Positions 1-10,869 of a stretch of 64,000 nucleotides of DNA are shown here, in pieces. Position numbers and translations under genes: made by a program. Every line of letters begins with the position of its first letter. The stretch's first letter is position 1. The notes beneath the pieces are model-generated. The model made no database searches. It saw nothing but the letters and a program-made list of their open reading frames with translations, and was not told where the DNA came from. The DNA comes from Elysia chlorotica. Its lineage: Eukaryota > Mollusca > Gastropoda > Plakobranchidae. The stretch is taken from assembly GCA_003991915.1 (NCBI GenBank), contig RQTK01000003.1:1518995-1582994 (forward strand). Reading direction: 5' to 3'.

Positions 1-1499
1 CATTTTTGCTCACCTCTACAGCACCGACCTTCTTGAAATTTTGCATGAATGTAGTTTTATTTTTGTCTCGTGCACTGGCATCTTTGGAATGTATAGCTTT
101 TTGCCGTTAATTCATATAACAAAAAAAAAAAATGCGGTACACCGGAGATCTTCTTTTTTGAGTCATGGACGTTTGACGTGTGGTCAAAAGTAACGAGCAT
201 TTCAAAAAAATTCACACATCTATCGAATCAAATCTATATGGAGATTCTTATTAACATGTATGTTTTTAAATTCTATATTCTTTCATGGAAGTTTTTAAAT
301 GCATGCTAAAGTTCTACCTTTTTGATGATTGAAATTGAACCGGTGAATGTTTTATATACTTCTAACGATTCCTTGTGGATTTTGAATGTAATATTGTATT
401 GTGTCAACATTATAATATGATTATTTTTCTGTAGTAATTGTGATAATGGAAATTGTTAAGCGCATTGAACATGTTAGTTCATGAAAGTGCGCTATATAAA
501 AGAAAAATATATATTTGAAACCCGCACAGGTAGGTCTTTAGCGAAAATGTAAAATGTACAAAACAGCCAATGAAACAGATATTAACTGGAATGCCAGATC
601 CAAAACTGACTATGCCGCTGATTCACTGTTTGAGTTGCACTGGCTGTTAGAAGCATAAAAAATTGTTATTGCTCCAACTGATAGCCTAGATATTGATAGC
701 TTATTTTTATCTCAGTCAAAGTATTCGATATTGTTGATGTGTTTTCTTTTTGTAACCTTTTTGTAAATTGTATATTTCAGAAATATAAGGCAGACATATT
801 TTCTGCAACACCTTCTTCACCCAATCATTTCTTCAAGTAATACGTTCAATCGTTTTCTATCTTTATCGTTTCCCATTAGCTTGTATTTATCTCTGTCTCT
901 TTTCTCTGTCTTTCTCTCTCTCCATCTCCCCCCTCCTCCGTCCCATTATTCTCTCTCTACCTGTCTTTGATGTCTTCTTTAAAGAAGGAAATTTCTAGTG
1001 GTTTAAAATACCGATACATGACTAAGCAATAATTATCACAAACTAAGAATTGTTACCTATGGAATGCCTTCAAAACAAAACTAAGGGTCAGAGAAAGTTC
1101 AAAGTCCATTGGAGCAGTGATCTCGGTGAAATAACAAACCAAAGTATGAGATAATCTGTGAAAGTTAGATATGCTAAAAATTAGCATTAAAACATTTCAA
1201 ACTGATACAAATTAGTTTTTGAAGCCAAGTAGAGATCAATTGTTTTCACCGTTAATACATTTATTTGAGTAACAAAATAAAATAATAAACAAACATTTTC
1301 ACTACAGGAACTGATGGTTTCGCTACCGTATATCATGTTAGAAATTGTCTCTTTGCTCTTAATAAGATAATCTATAAAGATGCATCCAGAAACTTTCAGT
1401 ATAAATACGTTTTACATGCACGCATGTTACGCTTAATCATCAAATAATATTTTCAAATATGAAGTTCATACATTACATTTGTTTATGTTGCAGTTGTTT
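1..1499. other. Intergenic, AT-rich
   Basis: No open frame with coding character and no recognisable domain. It holds short A-runs and a CT-rich patch near 893-960. Nothing else can be assigned. Confidence 0.6.
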
Positions 1500-1511
1500 A
1501 CTTGTTTTTGA

Positions 1512-1767
1512 GGGGGCGCGGTGGTCCAGGGGTAGAAGATCGGCTTCCGATGTAAAATGTCCCGAGTTCGAATCCTGGTGGTTGCGCTCCCTACTGGTTG
1601 GGTCGGTGTCAGTATAATGTGACCGTCTGAGACAGGAGTCATGGTATCCCCACCCTGTCTCGTGTGTGGCAGTACATAAGATTGTCAGACGTCCGTCTTG
1701 GGTCCCGTCCACATTATAGCCTATATAGTGCTGATGTTGGACGGTAAAGCCAACTCAACTCAGCTCA
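1512..1767 (+). mobile_element. tRNA-derived SINE, complete copy with target-site duplication
   Basis: The head resembles a tRNA, with an A-box-like TGGTCCAGGGG at 1522-1532 and a B-box-like GTTCGAATCC at 1566-1575. A body of about 180 bp follows that is shared with copies at 12916 and 25948, and the element ends in an ACTCA-type tail. The 12-bp direct repeat ACTTGTTTTTGA flanks it at 1500-1511 and 1768-1779. This is a target-site duplication that fixes both ends and indicates LINE-mediated insertion. The body contains GAGACAGG and later CCTGTCTC, which could pair. The head is not a working tRNA gene. Confidence 0.85.
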
Positions 1768-1779
1768 ACTTGTTTTTGA

Positions 1780-2330
1780 ACCTCGCACAGTGACACATTT
1801 TTTTCAGAAATCGCAATTGTAAAACAAATCAATACGTCTTTTCTAAACGACAAAATTGAGTATCTCTTTAAATGGATATTGCAACCAAATGACTCTCTTT
1901 CTCTTTTAAGCGGCATTGTTCCATTACATTAGTAAAAACTAGAATCTTGTATCGCGTTAAAACTGATTGAACAGTTGATTAAGTCCTCTCATAGGTCCGA
2001 TTCAACAAGGCAGGCATCGAAGCATTTCCAGCACGTAGTCGCACGGTGTGTTGGGCGAGCCCGTGCACTGGCGTGCAGTAGACCTCATGCATCAAGTACG
2101 TGACATACTTTCAGGCGACAGGCGAAAAGCTGGTTTAAGGCCCTTTAATTGTCGATTTTCTGATGCAAGGTTCTATTCCTTTTAAAGTGCAAGGTATGGA
2201 ATAAATACGTTACTTACTTTGAGGTTCTGGACTATTTGATTGGGTCTTCGCTAGAAACCGAACACGCGAGTTTATTTCGTTTCGAAAAGTATATGCTTTA
2301 TAACACAGTATATCACAGTAAGGTTGGATT
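1780..2330. other. Intergenic with a GC-rich patch
   Basis: Mostly AT-rich. A GC-richer patch at about 2000-2135 carries no recognisable protein in either direction. Confidence 0.4.
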
Positions 2331-2333
2331 GAT

Positions 2334-2414
2334 ATTGTTGTTGTTGTTGTTGTTGTTATTGTTATTGTTGTTATTGTTGTTGTTGTTGTTGTTATTGTTG
2401 TTGTTGTTGTTGTT
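2334..2414 (+). repeat. (TTG)n microsatellite
   Basis: A run of TTG triplets, interrupted by TTA. Its translation into poly-leucine is not a gene. Confidence 0.9.
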
Positions 2415-2694
2415 CTTTTTTTGCAAGCTTGAGATTAAAATGTTTAGTTCGAGCCTTGATTTCGTGCTTGTTTATATGGAATGGAAGAAGGGATTGTTTT
2501 TTTTCACTTTGTTAGGAGGAGGGGTCCCAGCCAGGTACATAATTATCAGAGTCAGCAGTCTCACGAAATTGTAAGCACAGGGCTTTAGAAACTCAACCTA
2601 GCCCTCTTTCACTTCCGTTTGAACCACTAAGAGAGATAATGCTGAGCCTGGACATTTCCTTCCTTCAAATTCAAGTAGATTGAAGGATGATAAA

Positions 2695-2905
2695 ACGCGA
2701 AATAGTGAGAGGTTTCGCGGGGAGAATTTTACGGATTAAAATAATAAGGGCCATTCCTTTCTTTTTGAACCTTAGTAAAAACTCAGTCTGAACATTTGTC
2801 AACCCCGAAATTTCAAGAAAGAAAAGAGTCACGCTAGCTCCAATAATAACACTGTAAGCTCATTTTGTGAGACGTCTCGCTAAAATCTATCGTCTCTGGT
2901 TATAG
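2695..2905 (+). repeat. Degenerate dispersed repeat, copy 1 of 3
   Basis: Shares ordered blocks with 58845-59020 and 34642-34790: GAGGTTTCGCGG, GTCTGAACATT, GAGTCACGCTAGCTCC, GTAAGCTC, GAGACGTCTCGCTAA and a closing TCTCTGG. No coding capacity is visible. It is probably an old transposable-element fragment of unknown class. Confidence 0.5.
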
Positions 2906-2909
2906 TGCG

Positions 2910-5171
2910 CCCGCCAACGAATGATTTCATAATGTTATGATAAACGATCGTAACACAAGTATAAAAAAATTGTTAGATATAAACTCATCATTTAGATATG
3001 CACTCCAATTACTATCTAGCTCTTTTGTTGTGTAAAACATATTTGTTTATTTTGTATACTTTTTGATCACTTCCTTCGTGCGATCTTTCTCTGCAATAAA
3101 AGCAATACAACTGAATGCTGTGTTTATATGTTTCCCAACATGTTGTAACGTTCTACAATCAATAATGTCTAGACCTTAACACAAGGCATTGGTTTCATTT
3201 GACACAGACGCATGTAGCTGTCCTCGGACAGTTGACTTCAAACCAGATACAGTGTAATCAGACAAATGTCCTCGCTCTATTAATTTTTTTTATCTGGGTT
3301 TAGGTGGTCTTTTTTTGTGTCTTGTTGCTCACTATACATGAGGCCTGTGTAAGTAATACAGTGTCCTGCGAAGGATATCCAAACAATGCCAATTTTATTA
3401 TTAGATTCAACAAAAAAGATAACAACAACTCAATGTGTAAATTAACTCCGATGCTATATTATTTTATTGTTATTGGCGGCAGTGGTGGATGTTTTCCATT
3501 CTGTAGAGAATAGGATATTACGTGAGGAGTGAGGGAAATAATTCTAGTTCTTGCTTTTACATAAAAAAAAAATGAAACCTATCTTTTTTGTATTCGTTGC
3601 ATATTAAAAATTGGAAGCTCTAAACGAAAGTCAATTTCATAATTTCATGTTTTGTATTTCCTGAAATTCCTTCTTTTGGTTAAATCAAAATGAACAAAGT
3701 TATTATTGTTGTCTAAAGATCTATTGATCTATCTATTGATTCTGAGTTTAGATGATTATTACAAAAAATTATAGTTTGTGTTTCATAATATTCGTTTTAC
3801 CCATAGTAATACACGAGGTAATAATATCTTATTATGTAGCCTCCCTTCTAAACACGCATTATGTTAATGTGGTTTTGTTTTTTTAATTAATTTTTTCTTT
3901 GTTCGATACGCGTATTAACTCTTTGAATGGCTTGCAAAGTGACCAAAAATTAGTTTGTTTCCTTCAACACTGTATTTGATTAGATGTAATAACTGCATAG
4001 TATATTACACGAATAGGATAAGAATTACATTCTTGTTGTATAATTTTACAATTTTTGTAACAGGATTCGAATGAAAAAACAAAGTAAATTCAATAAAAAC
4101 TACCAAACATTGATACAAATGGGAGAGCAATCATCATCAAGACGATGTTATGCAACAACTTAAGAATTAGAAATTAATAAGCTTTTCTTAAGTAGCAATG
4201 TTTAAATGAAATGATGTACACATTTTTATCAAATGCATTACGTAGTAAATTGAAGATTAAAATAACTTTTCAAAATCGTTACCTTTTATTAAAAAATGAA
4301 TTCTTTGGCTTTTTTTTTAAAGATTTAATATCTCAAATTAGGATTTATCGGCTACTTGTCCCAAGACTAAGCAATGACAATTTTACGAACTACCTCACAG
4401 AAACATTAAACTGACATTTTAACATTGATACTGCTTGACCAAATGCTCCTTAAATTCTTACCGCACTTCCTCACACAAACCTGGTCTCTTTTCACTGGCA
4501 TAGATTAGGTTCAGAGCCTTCAAATAATTCTCAATCATGCGTGGCAGAGAAAATCGCAAGTAACAAAAGGAAGGGGGAGGGACGGGTGCATCTTCATAAT
4601 GACTGCTTACTAGTATGATTGTGCACAGATACTTATATTGATGGTGCGATCAATGAGGAAAAAATGGCTTGCTGCAACAAACCGACTTTAATCGTATCCA
4701 TTCATTATTGGAATGAAAAAATTAATCATTGTTGTGCAAATAATATCCATGTAAATTTACAAATCTTTTTACGGTGTTTACGTTAGGCTACATTGGGATG
4801 TTTTTTTTTAAAGACAAGAATAATGCTTATTTTCTTGCTTTACAAATATTTCCGCACTCATTAATGCGCAATGTTTTTTTACTGACAACATGTGTACAGA
4901 AATAACTGGATGAATAAACAATTAGCAGACCGATGTTTTAACTTTCATGGGAGTGGAAAATTTAGTAATACCACTTACGCAATAACTCTATTAGCAAGAC
5001 GTTTTATCTGTGTCAAAATACTACAATAAGCTCATTCCTCCTTATCCTATGCGGATATTGTCATGTGCATACATTGAAAACTAATCCATAAGTATCAAAA
5101 TATCCCCCAAAAATTCTACTTCGCGATTTCGATTTCCGAGAGACAGTAAAAAAGTTCTCATTCGTTTCACC
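2910..5171. other. Intergenic, AT-rich, downstream of the hydrolase gene
   Basis: No coding signal. The 3' UTR of the minus-strand hydrolase gene must lie in the upper part. A minus-strand ATTAAA near 4688 is a possible polyadenylation signal but is weak evidence. Confidence 0.4.
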
Positions 5172-5503
5172 CTAGACGAGAGACAATCGCCTCTCCTCGG
5201 CAGTTGGATCACGTTTCATGTTTCTTTTGGTGCCTGGATCAAAATGAATGTCATCACCCATGCCATCATCCATGCCTACACCCATGTCATCACCCGTGGT
5301 GACACTCTGGGAAGGATGAATCTCGTAGGCCAGATCGTCCAGCTTCATTGGCATGAGGGACTGGTCCGTCACGTACTGGCGCATGTCCTGCTCTCCGTAG
5401 AGCGTCCAGCGTAGGAAGGCGTGCGTCATGCCGGCTGTGAACTGCTGGTACTCGGACACCTGGGTCTCCGGGCCGCCGTGACACACGCCCGTTCGGTTAC
5501 ATA
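5172..5503 (-). CDS. Hydrolase exon 6 (C-terminus and stop)
   Basis: The acceptor is GTTCCGCAG and the stop TAG at 5174-5172. It continues L-C-N-R-T-G-V-C-H and carries a helical segment (FTAGMTHAFLRWTLYGEQD). It ends in a low-complexity GDDMGVGMDDGMGDD stretch and a basic tail. Confidence 0.8.
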
Positions 5504-8500
5504 CTGCGGAACGGTAAAGATGGGAAGTGGGAATAGGATTATTGGTAATCGACTAGTGCATGAGCGTGTTAATAACACATAATTTGCAAAGAGATTACCT
5601 CACAAAATAATATTATTAGTCATAAATAATAGGCTAAGAAAAGTAGTTGCACTCATAATACATGGTACATCCTTTGTGCAATAACCGTTCCTTCGTCATG
5701 AAATTTAAAGATATCAGTCATTGTTGGTTTGTTGTTGTTTTTTGGTGGTTTTTTTTTAAAATCAACCCAGGAAAGAATAATATTATTACGAGAGACTATG
5801 CGGCTGTGCGATTTGTTAGAAAACACTTTTTTGCGATTTGTAATGTGAACTTATATTGTTAGGTTTCAATGCAGTGAGCTATAATTGTCAGACTGTGTGA
5901 ACTATCCTTAAAACTAACTTACAGATTCTCTCTAGCTTCTCCAAAAGGTCGCAATGTCCAACGTTTTTGACACGCATGCGCACTTTGCTGTTGGTCATCA
6001 GTTCATACACTCGTTCGTATCCTAAACCTGGGACGCAGCAGGAGGGAAATGTGTACGACTTGGAGGATACGTAGGCCAGCGCCTTTGTGTTGCTCTTCAC
6101 CGGCTTCCGGTAGATGGCGTTGAGGCACACTGGGTCAAAAAACACTGCAGCCTGTTGAATGAAAAGATGGAAATCAAAACTCGAGATTGGATTGTAGTCT
6201 TTTTTATGGAGGTAAATTATCCTAAAAAAGTTATTCCAATTAGGATTCAGAGCATAATCAACAGTTCAACTAAAAATGCTATATTAGATTTAGAGAGAAA
6301 CAACGTTAGGCAGAATTTTCTCTTCTCGATCTCCAAAAATGAAAAACTTTCAGTTTACAGAATGCAAGGATATAGTTAAAATATCCTTCTCCAGTTATAC
6401 TTTCTTTTAAAGAGTACCACTTGCTGTGAAACTTTTTAACACAACTAAACCAGTATTATCTTTTATGGGGTTCTTATTATTACTATTCAGGTGCATACTT
6501 TTTTAAGTGCTTTATTTTCACCCAGTGAATTGTTTTCAATTATACATGTTAAAAAAATTCACCTGAACAAATACCTCATTTTCGTTTTAGGATGAACATA
6601 TTTACCGCAAAGAGAATTACGTGTAGTCATCTGCTGTCGATTACCCGAAAAGTCTTCTCTAATTAACAACATAATTATGTAGGGTGCTTACTCAGCAACC
6701 CTCACCGCTTTATCTTTTCCGTAAAACTTGAACACTCATTCTGACAGACTCCTTTGCAGATACTTATATTTGAATTACCGTATTTTTACGCTAAACATTA
6801 CAACCAATTAGACCAACGGTTTGGAAATCTGTAGAGGTAAATAAAGTGGTATTAACCATGCACTAAAACAGATTACGATAAACATTTTTTAACGTAAACT
6901 GCCTTTCCAGACTCAAATTAATAGAAAGTAAAAGTTAAGAAAGAGTTTTCAATCTACTTGTCCTTATAAAAGAATCAAGAAATGTTTAAAAATACGCACG
7001 AGATAAGTTGCAGTCTGTGAAGTTGAAAGATCAAAGTGGAAAAAACCTGATCTACAGCACCCCCCTTCCTCCAATCCTCGATATTTATAACCTTGTTCGG
7101 TTTTGATTGTTTGTATGAATGAACTCTGCTCCTTTCCTCTAAAACTAATACCTTAGTATTTAAGATGAGATCACTAATTTCAGACCAAACGATTGTTTTA
7201 ATGTTTGTTTAACCAACAAAATAGTTAGAGGATTTGGGTTATGTCATATTTCTGAGGACGCATTTAATAAAGCGACAATCAAATTGGTTTGATTTTAATT
7301 TTTCTCTACAAATTTAGTATGAGAAAAAATGGCAATGGCATTGGAAAAAACCTATTGTTTATGTAATGTAATTTTTTTCCAGTTTTTTTTTTCTTGGAGA
7401 ATCAGAGTAGTTTACTAACAGGAAAATTCATAAATATAAAGGTCATGTTCTATTTTTCGAGCACACAGCGTACAAATAATATTTGTATATATTGTATTCA
7501 GTGCCGTTCTTACAGTTACTACTGTCACTTTGGAAAATTCAACGAGAGGCCATGAGGCTGTGCGATTTGTTAGAAAATTATTTTTTGTGATTTGTAATGT
7601 GAACTTGAATTGTTAGATTTCAATGCAGTGAGCTATAATTGTCAGACTGTATGAACTATCCTTAAAACTAACTTACAGATTCTCTTTAACTTCTCCAAAA
7701 GGTCGCAATATCCAACGTATTTTTACACGCATGCGCAATTTGATGTTGGTCATCAGTTCATACACTCCTTTGTATCCTAAATCCGTGATATTTAACTTAC
7801 GGCAGCGAATGTGGGGTAGGTCTGCACCATGTTGAGAGTCGTAGTGCAACTTGCCGAATGACAGGCTAACGTAAGTTTGTCCCAGTCAGCCTTTGTCTTT
7901 GTATTGTTGTTCACATGGCTCTTTAGCTGTGGAAATAAGTTTATGTCACTGCCTATAATAATTACAGCGGCGCTATAACCTTGGACTGTACACCGACTAA
8001 ATGCGACTAAATGCACTACATTGCAGTATCTGTTGTCAATAATACCCTAAGTGGAGGCTTTAAATTTAGAGCACGCTGGTTTAAGGCATTCCTCTAAAAA
8101 ATTTGTAAAAATATTATTTACTGTAAATAACATTAAATTCATGAAAAAATTTGAGTTTTGAATCTTATTTTATATTCGACAATATGGTATACTCAAAGTT
8201 AACGTTATTTTTACGGATTTTTCTGTAATGGTCTAAAAAATCTACGTTTACCTACTGAGGCGCAAGGATAACACAGAATTTTCCTAGGTGGAAAAGTAAA
8301 GAAAAAAGCTACATTCTGAAACTCCTAAATTTAGTGTCAATTAGCTCTTCAGAATTAATTTATAAGCTCTTGCCTGGTACTCACTAAACTGAAGATAAAT
8401 AAATATGCTGACATGAGCGTATTTATAGAATTAAACAAAAATTATGAATATTTTCTTTTTAAAAGAGGTGTGGTTTTCAAAGGGCTATAGACCATAACTT

Positions 8501-8603
8501 ACTACAGTGGGGCCTAAAGAGAAAGATGAAATTATAGAGGAAAAGTAAGAAAGATAGAAAGAATTAGAGGAGAAAGAGAGAGAGAGAGAAAGAAAGAAAG
8601 AAA

Positions 8604-8651
<48 letters not shown>

Positions 8652-9677
8652 AGAAAAGAGAGAACAATATAAGATAAAGGGAATGGGAGGAGGAAGAGAA
8701 ATAGGGAATATTAAAAGTAAAAAGCATTTAAAAAATGATTTCATTTCGAGGAAATGTTTTCTTAAAAAGACAAATTGGTTTGTACAACAATTAAGGCTAA
8801 ACAATAAGGCAAAAGATACTCTGAAATTCAAGTCATTTTTAAATCGATATGAGTCTTATTTTTAAAACAAGCTTTACGAGTACATATATAAGGGAAGATT
8901 TATATTTTTTTGTCAAGGATAATTTAAAGAAACCCAATGAAAGTCAGTAAGACTAAAAAGTAATATTAATTTACTTTTGATTTTAAACATATTTACTTTA
9001 TTAAATCATTCACATCGGTTTTTTTTAAAGTAAATTCAATCCAGTATAAAATGGTAGTTAAATGATTTAATTTTGTTTGAAAACTGAGTGACAACATGTT
9101 TTTTCGACATACCCATTGCATCTGCTCAAAGATATTTGGTATGATTTCCTTATATTTTTCTTGTCTGTACAAATGGGACTCCAACAGAGATCTCCTTCGA
9201 AATGTCTCCATCTCTATTTCTTCACGGGCGGTATCGTTTAGTAGTGGCTTAATCAGGTCGATGCCAAAAACCATGTACCCGTGTTTGGCGATATTTTGCA
9301 GGAAGGTTTTGTAGAATCCACTGCCAATAATATCGTACAATCCGCCCAAGAAGAATATAGGTGTGTAATAACCGGGTTTCAACGGATAATATACTGTAAA
9401 ACAAACAAAATCGAAAACTTTTTGAGTAAATTATAATATCCCTTATGCAATTATCATTTTGTTTTCAAAACGCAGCTATTTTTATAATATAATAATGATA
9501 AGTTTTGGTATTTGAATAATAATAATAATAATAATAATATTAATGTCTCACATCTTAAAGTCCTCGTAATAAAGATTTGTCTTTTACCAAACGTTGAATA
9601 ATATTAACACTTACATCTTGTAAACAATGGACAGTCGTCTTTGTCTGGAGTTAGATACGTGGTACCAATTTCCACAG

Positions 9678-9722
<45 letters not shown>

Positions 9723-10549
9723 TAATAAAATAATAATAATTATTAACACTTACATCTTGTAAACAATCTTGTAAACAATGGACAGCCGTCTTTGTCTGGA
9801 GTTAGATAGGTGGTACCAATTTCCACAGTGCCTGATTTGAATGGTGATTCTTCAGATTGAGCCGTGGCGGAGAGTGCCAGTATTAGCATCGAGAGAGCTC
9901 CTACACACACAAAAAGTTTTATGTGATACCATTAGACTCAAGAGGCTCAGTGCTTTAAACTGACGAGCAAGAGGTCCGATGTTAAGATCTCACTTGGTTC
10001 TGCTTTCTTTGAAGAGGATTCGTCATCACATTGTATTGTTGGTGATTTTTTTTTTCAATTTAGAGGATTAAGGAAATATAAAAACTTACAATAATTCATA
10101 ATACTATAGCTTTTTAATCGTTTCATATTTATTTGACGGTTTTCCTTATACATTGCTTCTAAAAAATATGTCGGTAAAAATACAAGAAGAAAGGGTTGCT
10201 GAATTTCGTTCTCATATGATATTTTCAACTGCTCGAGGTTCGATTAAATTGAAACGTCGTTTACTTAATATCATAACAATTCCCAGATTTTGAAAAAAAG
10301 ATATATTTTACGTGATAACTACATCGCCATCATTCAGTGAAAAAAGAAAAACTATAAAAAATTGTTTCAAAGAACAGCAACTTGAAAAATTTTGTTTCCA
10401 TGACTGTGAGCACTGCTATGGTAAGGAAATACACATTTTTATTAATATTTAAGAAAAACTAACAAGCGTTCACAAATAATGCATAATTATTTCACTAAGG
10501 TAATATAAAACATACCCACAACGGAGACAAGAAGTTTAAAGTTTGTCAT
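5172..10549 (-). CDS. Secreted chlorophyllase-like alpha/beta-hydrolase, six exons
   Basis: The exons are 10516-10549, 9754-9900, 9113-9393, 7801-7926, 5923-6151 and 5172-5503. All introns are GT-AG, with GTATGT or GTAAGT donors. The exon lengths total 1149 bp (382 residues plus stop) in one frame. The protein starts MTNFKLLVSVV and runs through a hydrophobic stretch to A-T-A-Q, a typical signal peptide, so it is probably secreted. Residues about 70-105 (FFLGGLYD, then AKHGYMVFGIDLI) match the oxyanion-loop region of chlorophyllase-like and dienelactone-hydrolase-like folds. Ser178 lies in C-H-S-A-S, where the family has G-x-S-x-G. Asp202 (FFDPV) and His262 (GHCD) are candidate triad partners. 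Three N-x-T sequons and many cysteines suit a secreted protein. The C-terminus has an Asp/Gly/Met-rich stretch and a basic tail. The substrate is unknown; an ester hydrolase is likely, but the elbow change may alter or abolish activity. The fold assignment is from memory of family motifs. Confidence 0.8.
5923..6151 (-). CDS. Hydrolase exon 5 (catalytic Asp/His region)
   Basis: The acceptor is TTCAACAG and the donor GTAAGT at 5922-5917. It begins AAVFFDPVC (candidate Asp202) and contains V-G-H-C-D (candidate His262). It ends in phase 1, and part of it is copied at 7552-7782. Confidence 0.8.
7552..7782 (-). pseudogene. Frameshifted pseudo-exon, copy of hydrolase exon 5 and flanking intron
   Basis: This segment matches 5788-6026 at roughly 90% by eye. 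It covers the 3' part of exon 5, its GTAAGT donor and about 130 bp of intron 5. A one-base insertion in the block matching V-K-N-V-G-H shifts the frame and removes the catalytic-His codon. It has no acceptor. It lies inside intron 4, under 20 bp from the exon 4 boundary, so a recent local copying event is likely. Confidence 0.8.
7801..7926 (-). CDS. Hydrolase exon 4 (nucleophile elbow)
   Basis: The acceptor is TTTCCACAG and the donor GTAAGT at 7800-7795. The 42 codons are in phase 0. They include W-D-K-L-T-L-A-C-H-S-A-S, where the family's GHSxG elbow should be, and N-N-T as a glycosylation sequon. Confidence 0.8.
8574..8650 (+). repeat. (GA)n microsatellite in hydrolase intron 3
   Basis: An AG/GA dinucleotide run with GAAA interruptions. 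It reads as Leu-Ser repeats on the other strand, which are not coding. Confidence 0.9.
9113..9393 (-). CDS. Hydrolase exon 3 (oxyanion-loop region)
   Basis: The acceptor TTTTACAG precedes 9393 and the donor GTATGT is at 9112-9107. The exon encodes YYPLKPGYYTPIFFLGGLYD and continues to EQMQW, ending in phase 0. This is the core alpha/beta-hydrolase strand-loop-helix segment. Confidence 0.8.
9602..9679 (-). pseudogene. Partial duplicate of hydrolase exon 2
   Basis: Bases 9615-9679 repeat the 3' part of exon 2 together with its GTAAGT donor and adjoining intron bases. There is one silent change, one Gly-to-Asp change, and no 12-bp L-F-T-R doubling. The copy runs into an (AAT)n microsatellite where an acceptor would be, so it cannot be spliced in by a standard AG. 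Confidence 0.75.
9680..9740 (+). repeat. (AAT)n microsatellite in hydrolase intron 2
   Basis: AAT triplets separate the true exon 2 from its partial copy. A shorter AAT run lies at 9516-9540. Confidence 0.9.
9754..9900 (-). CDS. Hydrolase exon 2 (rest of signal peptide, mature N-terminus)
   Basis: The acceptor is GTGTGTGTAG at 9910-9901 and the donor GTAAGT at 9753-9748. The exon encodes the second half of the signal peptide and reads on through GTVEIGTTYLTPDKDGC. Near its 3' end a 12-bp in-frame repeat doubles L-F-T-R. The partial copy at 9615 lacks this doubling. Confidence 0.75.
10516..10549 (-). CDS. Hydrolase exon 1 (start codon, signal peptide)
   Basis: ATG at 10549-10547 opens MTNFKLLVSVV. 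The exon ends in phase 1 before the donor GTATGT (10515-10510). Confidence 0.75.
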
Positions 10550-10782
10550 GATTCCGACTTGTCCCAGTCTTAATCATCAACTCCTGCACTCGTTAGGGGT
10601 ATGAGATGAATATTGTTTTCCAGACAACCAGTTTATCTCCTAGTAAGAAGTGATTTGGAAAATAGTTACTTAAAAATCACTGACATAATGAGGCATGAAT
10701 TTCTTTGAAGCAAATGATGTACGCTAATGCCCTAAAATTTTCATTTATATCATCCTCAACTGTTGGCCAATGTGATGGCACT

Positions 10783-10864
10783 TTATCATGTTTCAAGGCC
10801 AAATTGATAAGAGCTTATCAAATAGACTCACACAATGCAATAAATAGTATGATACCCTGATAAG
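10783..10864 (-). promoter_or_regulatory. Cluster of GATA-factor motifs upstream of the hydrolase
   Basis: Four TGATAA/TTATCA motifs occur at 10783-10788, 10805-10810, 10815-10820 and 10858-10863. The middle two form a perfect palindrome, TTGATAAG-AG-CTTATCAA (10804-10821). They lie about 235-315 bp upstream of the ATG. TGATAA is the extended GATA-factor site typical of animal gut-expressed genes. Regulation is inferred from motif density only. Confidence 0.4.
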
Positions 10865-10869
10865 TAAAT

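Noticed and set aside
1512..1600. Functional tRNA gene
   Set aside because: The tRNA-like head belongs to a repeated SINE and cannot form a full cloverleaf by eye.
2000..2135. GC-rich patch as a lone exon
   Set aside because: Frames are short and unrecognised, and no donor/acceptor pair fits.
9940..10010. tRNA-like segment in hydrolase intron 1, with a weakly similar one at 31845-31905
   Set aside because: Both contain GAGGTCCGA-type blocks, but the A-box and B-box are too poor to call an element.
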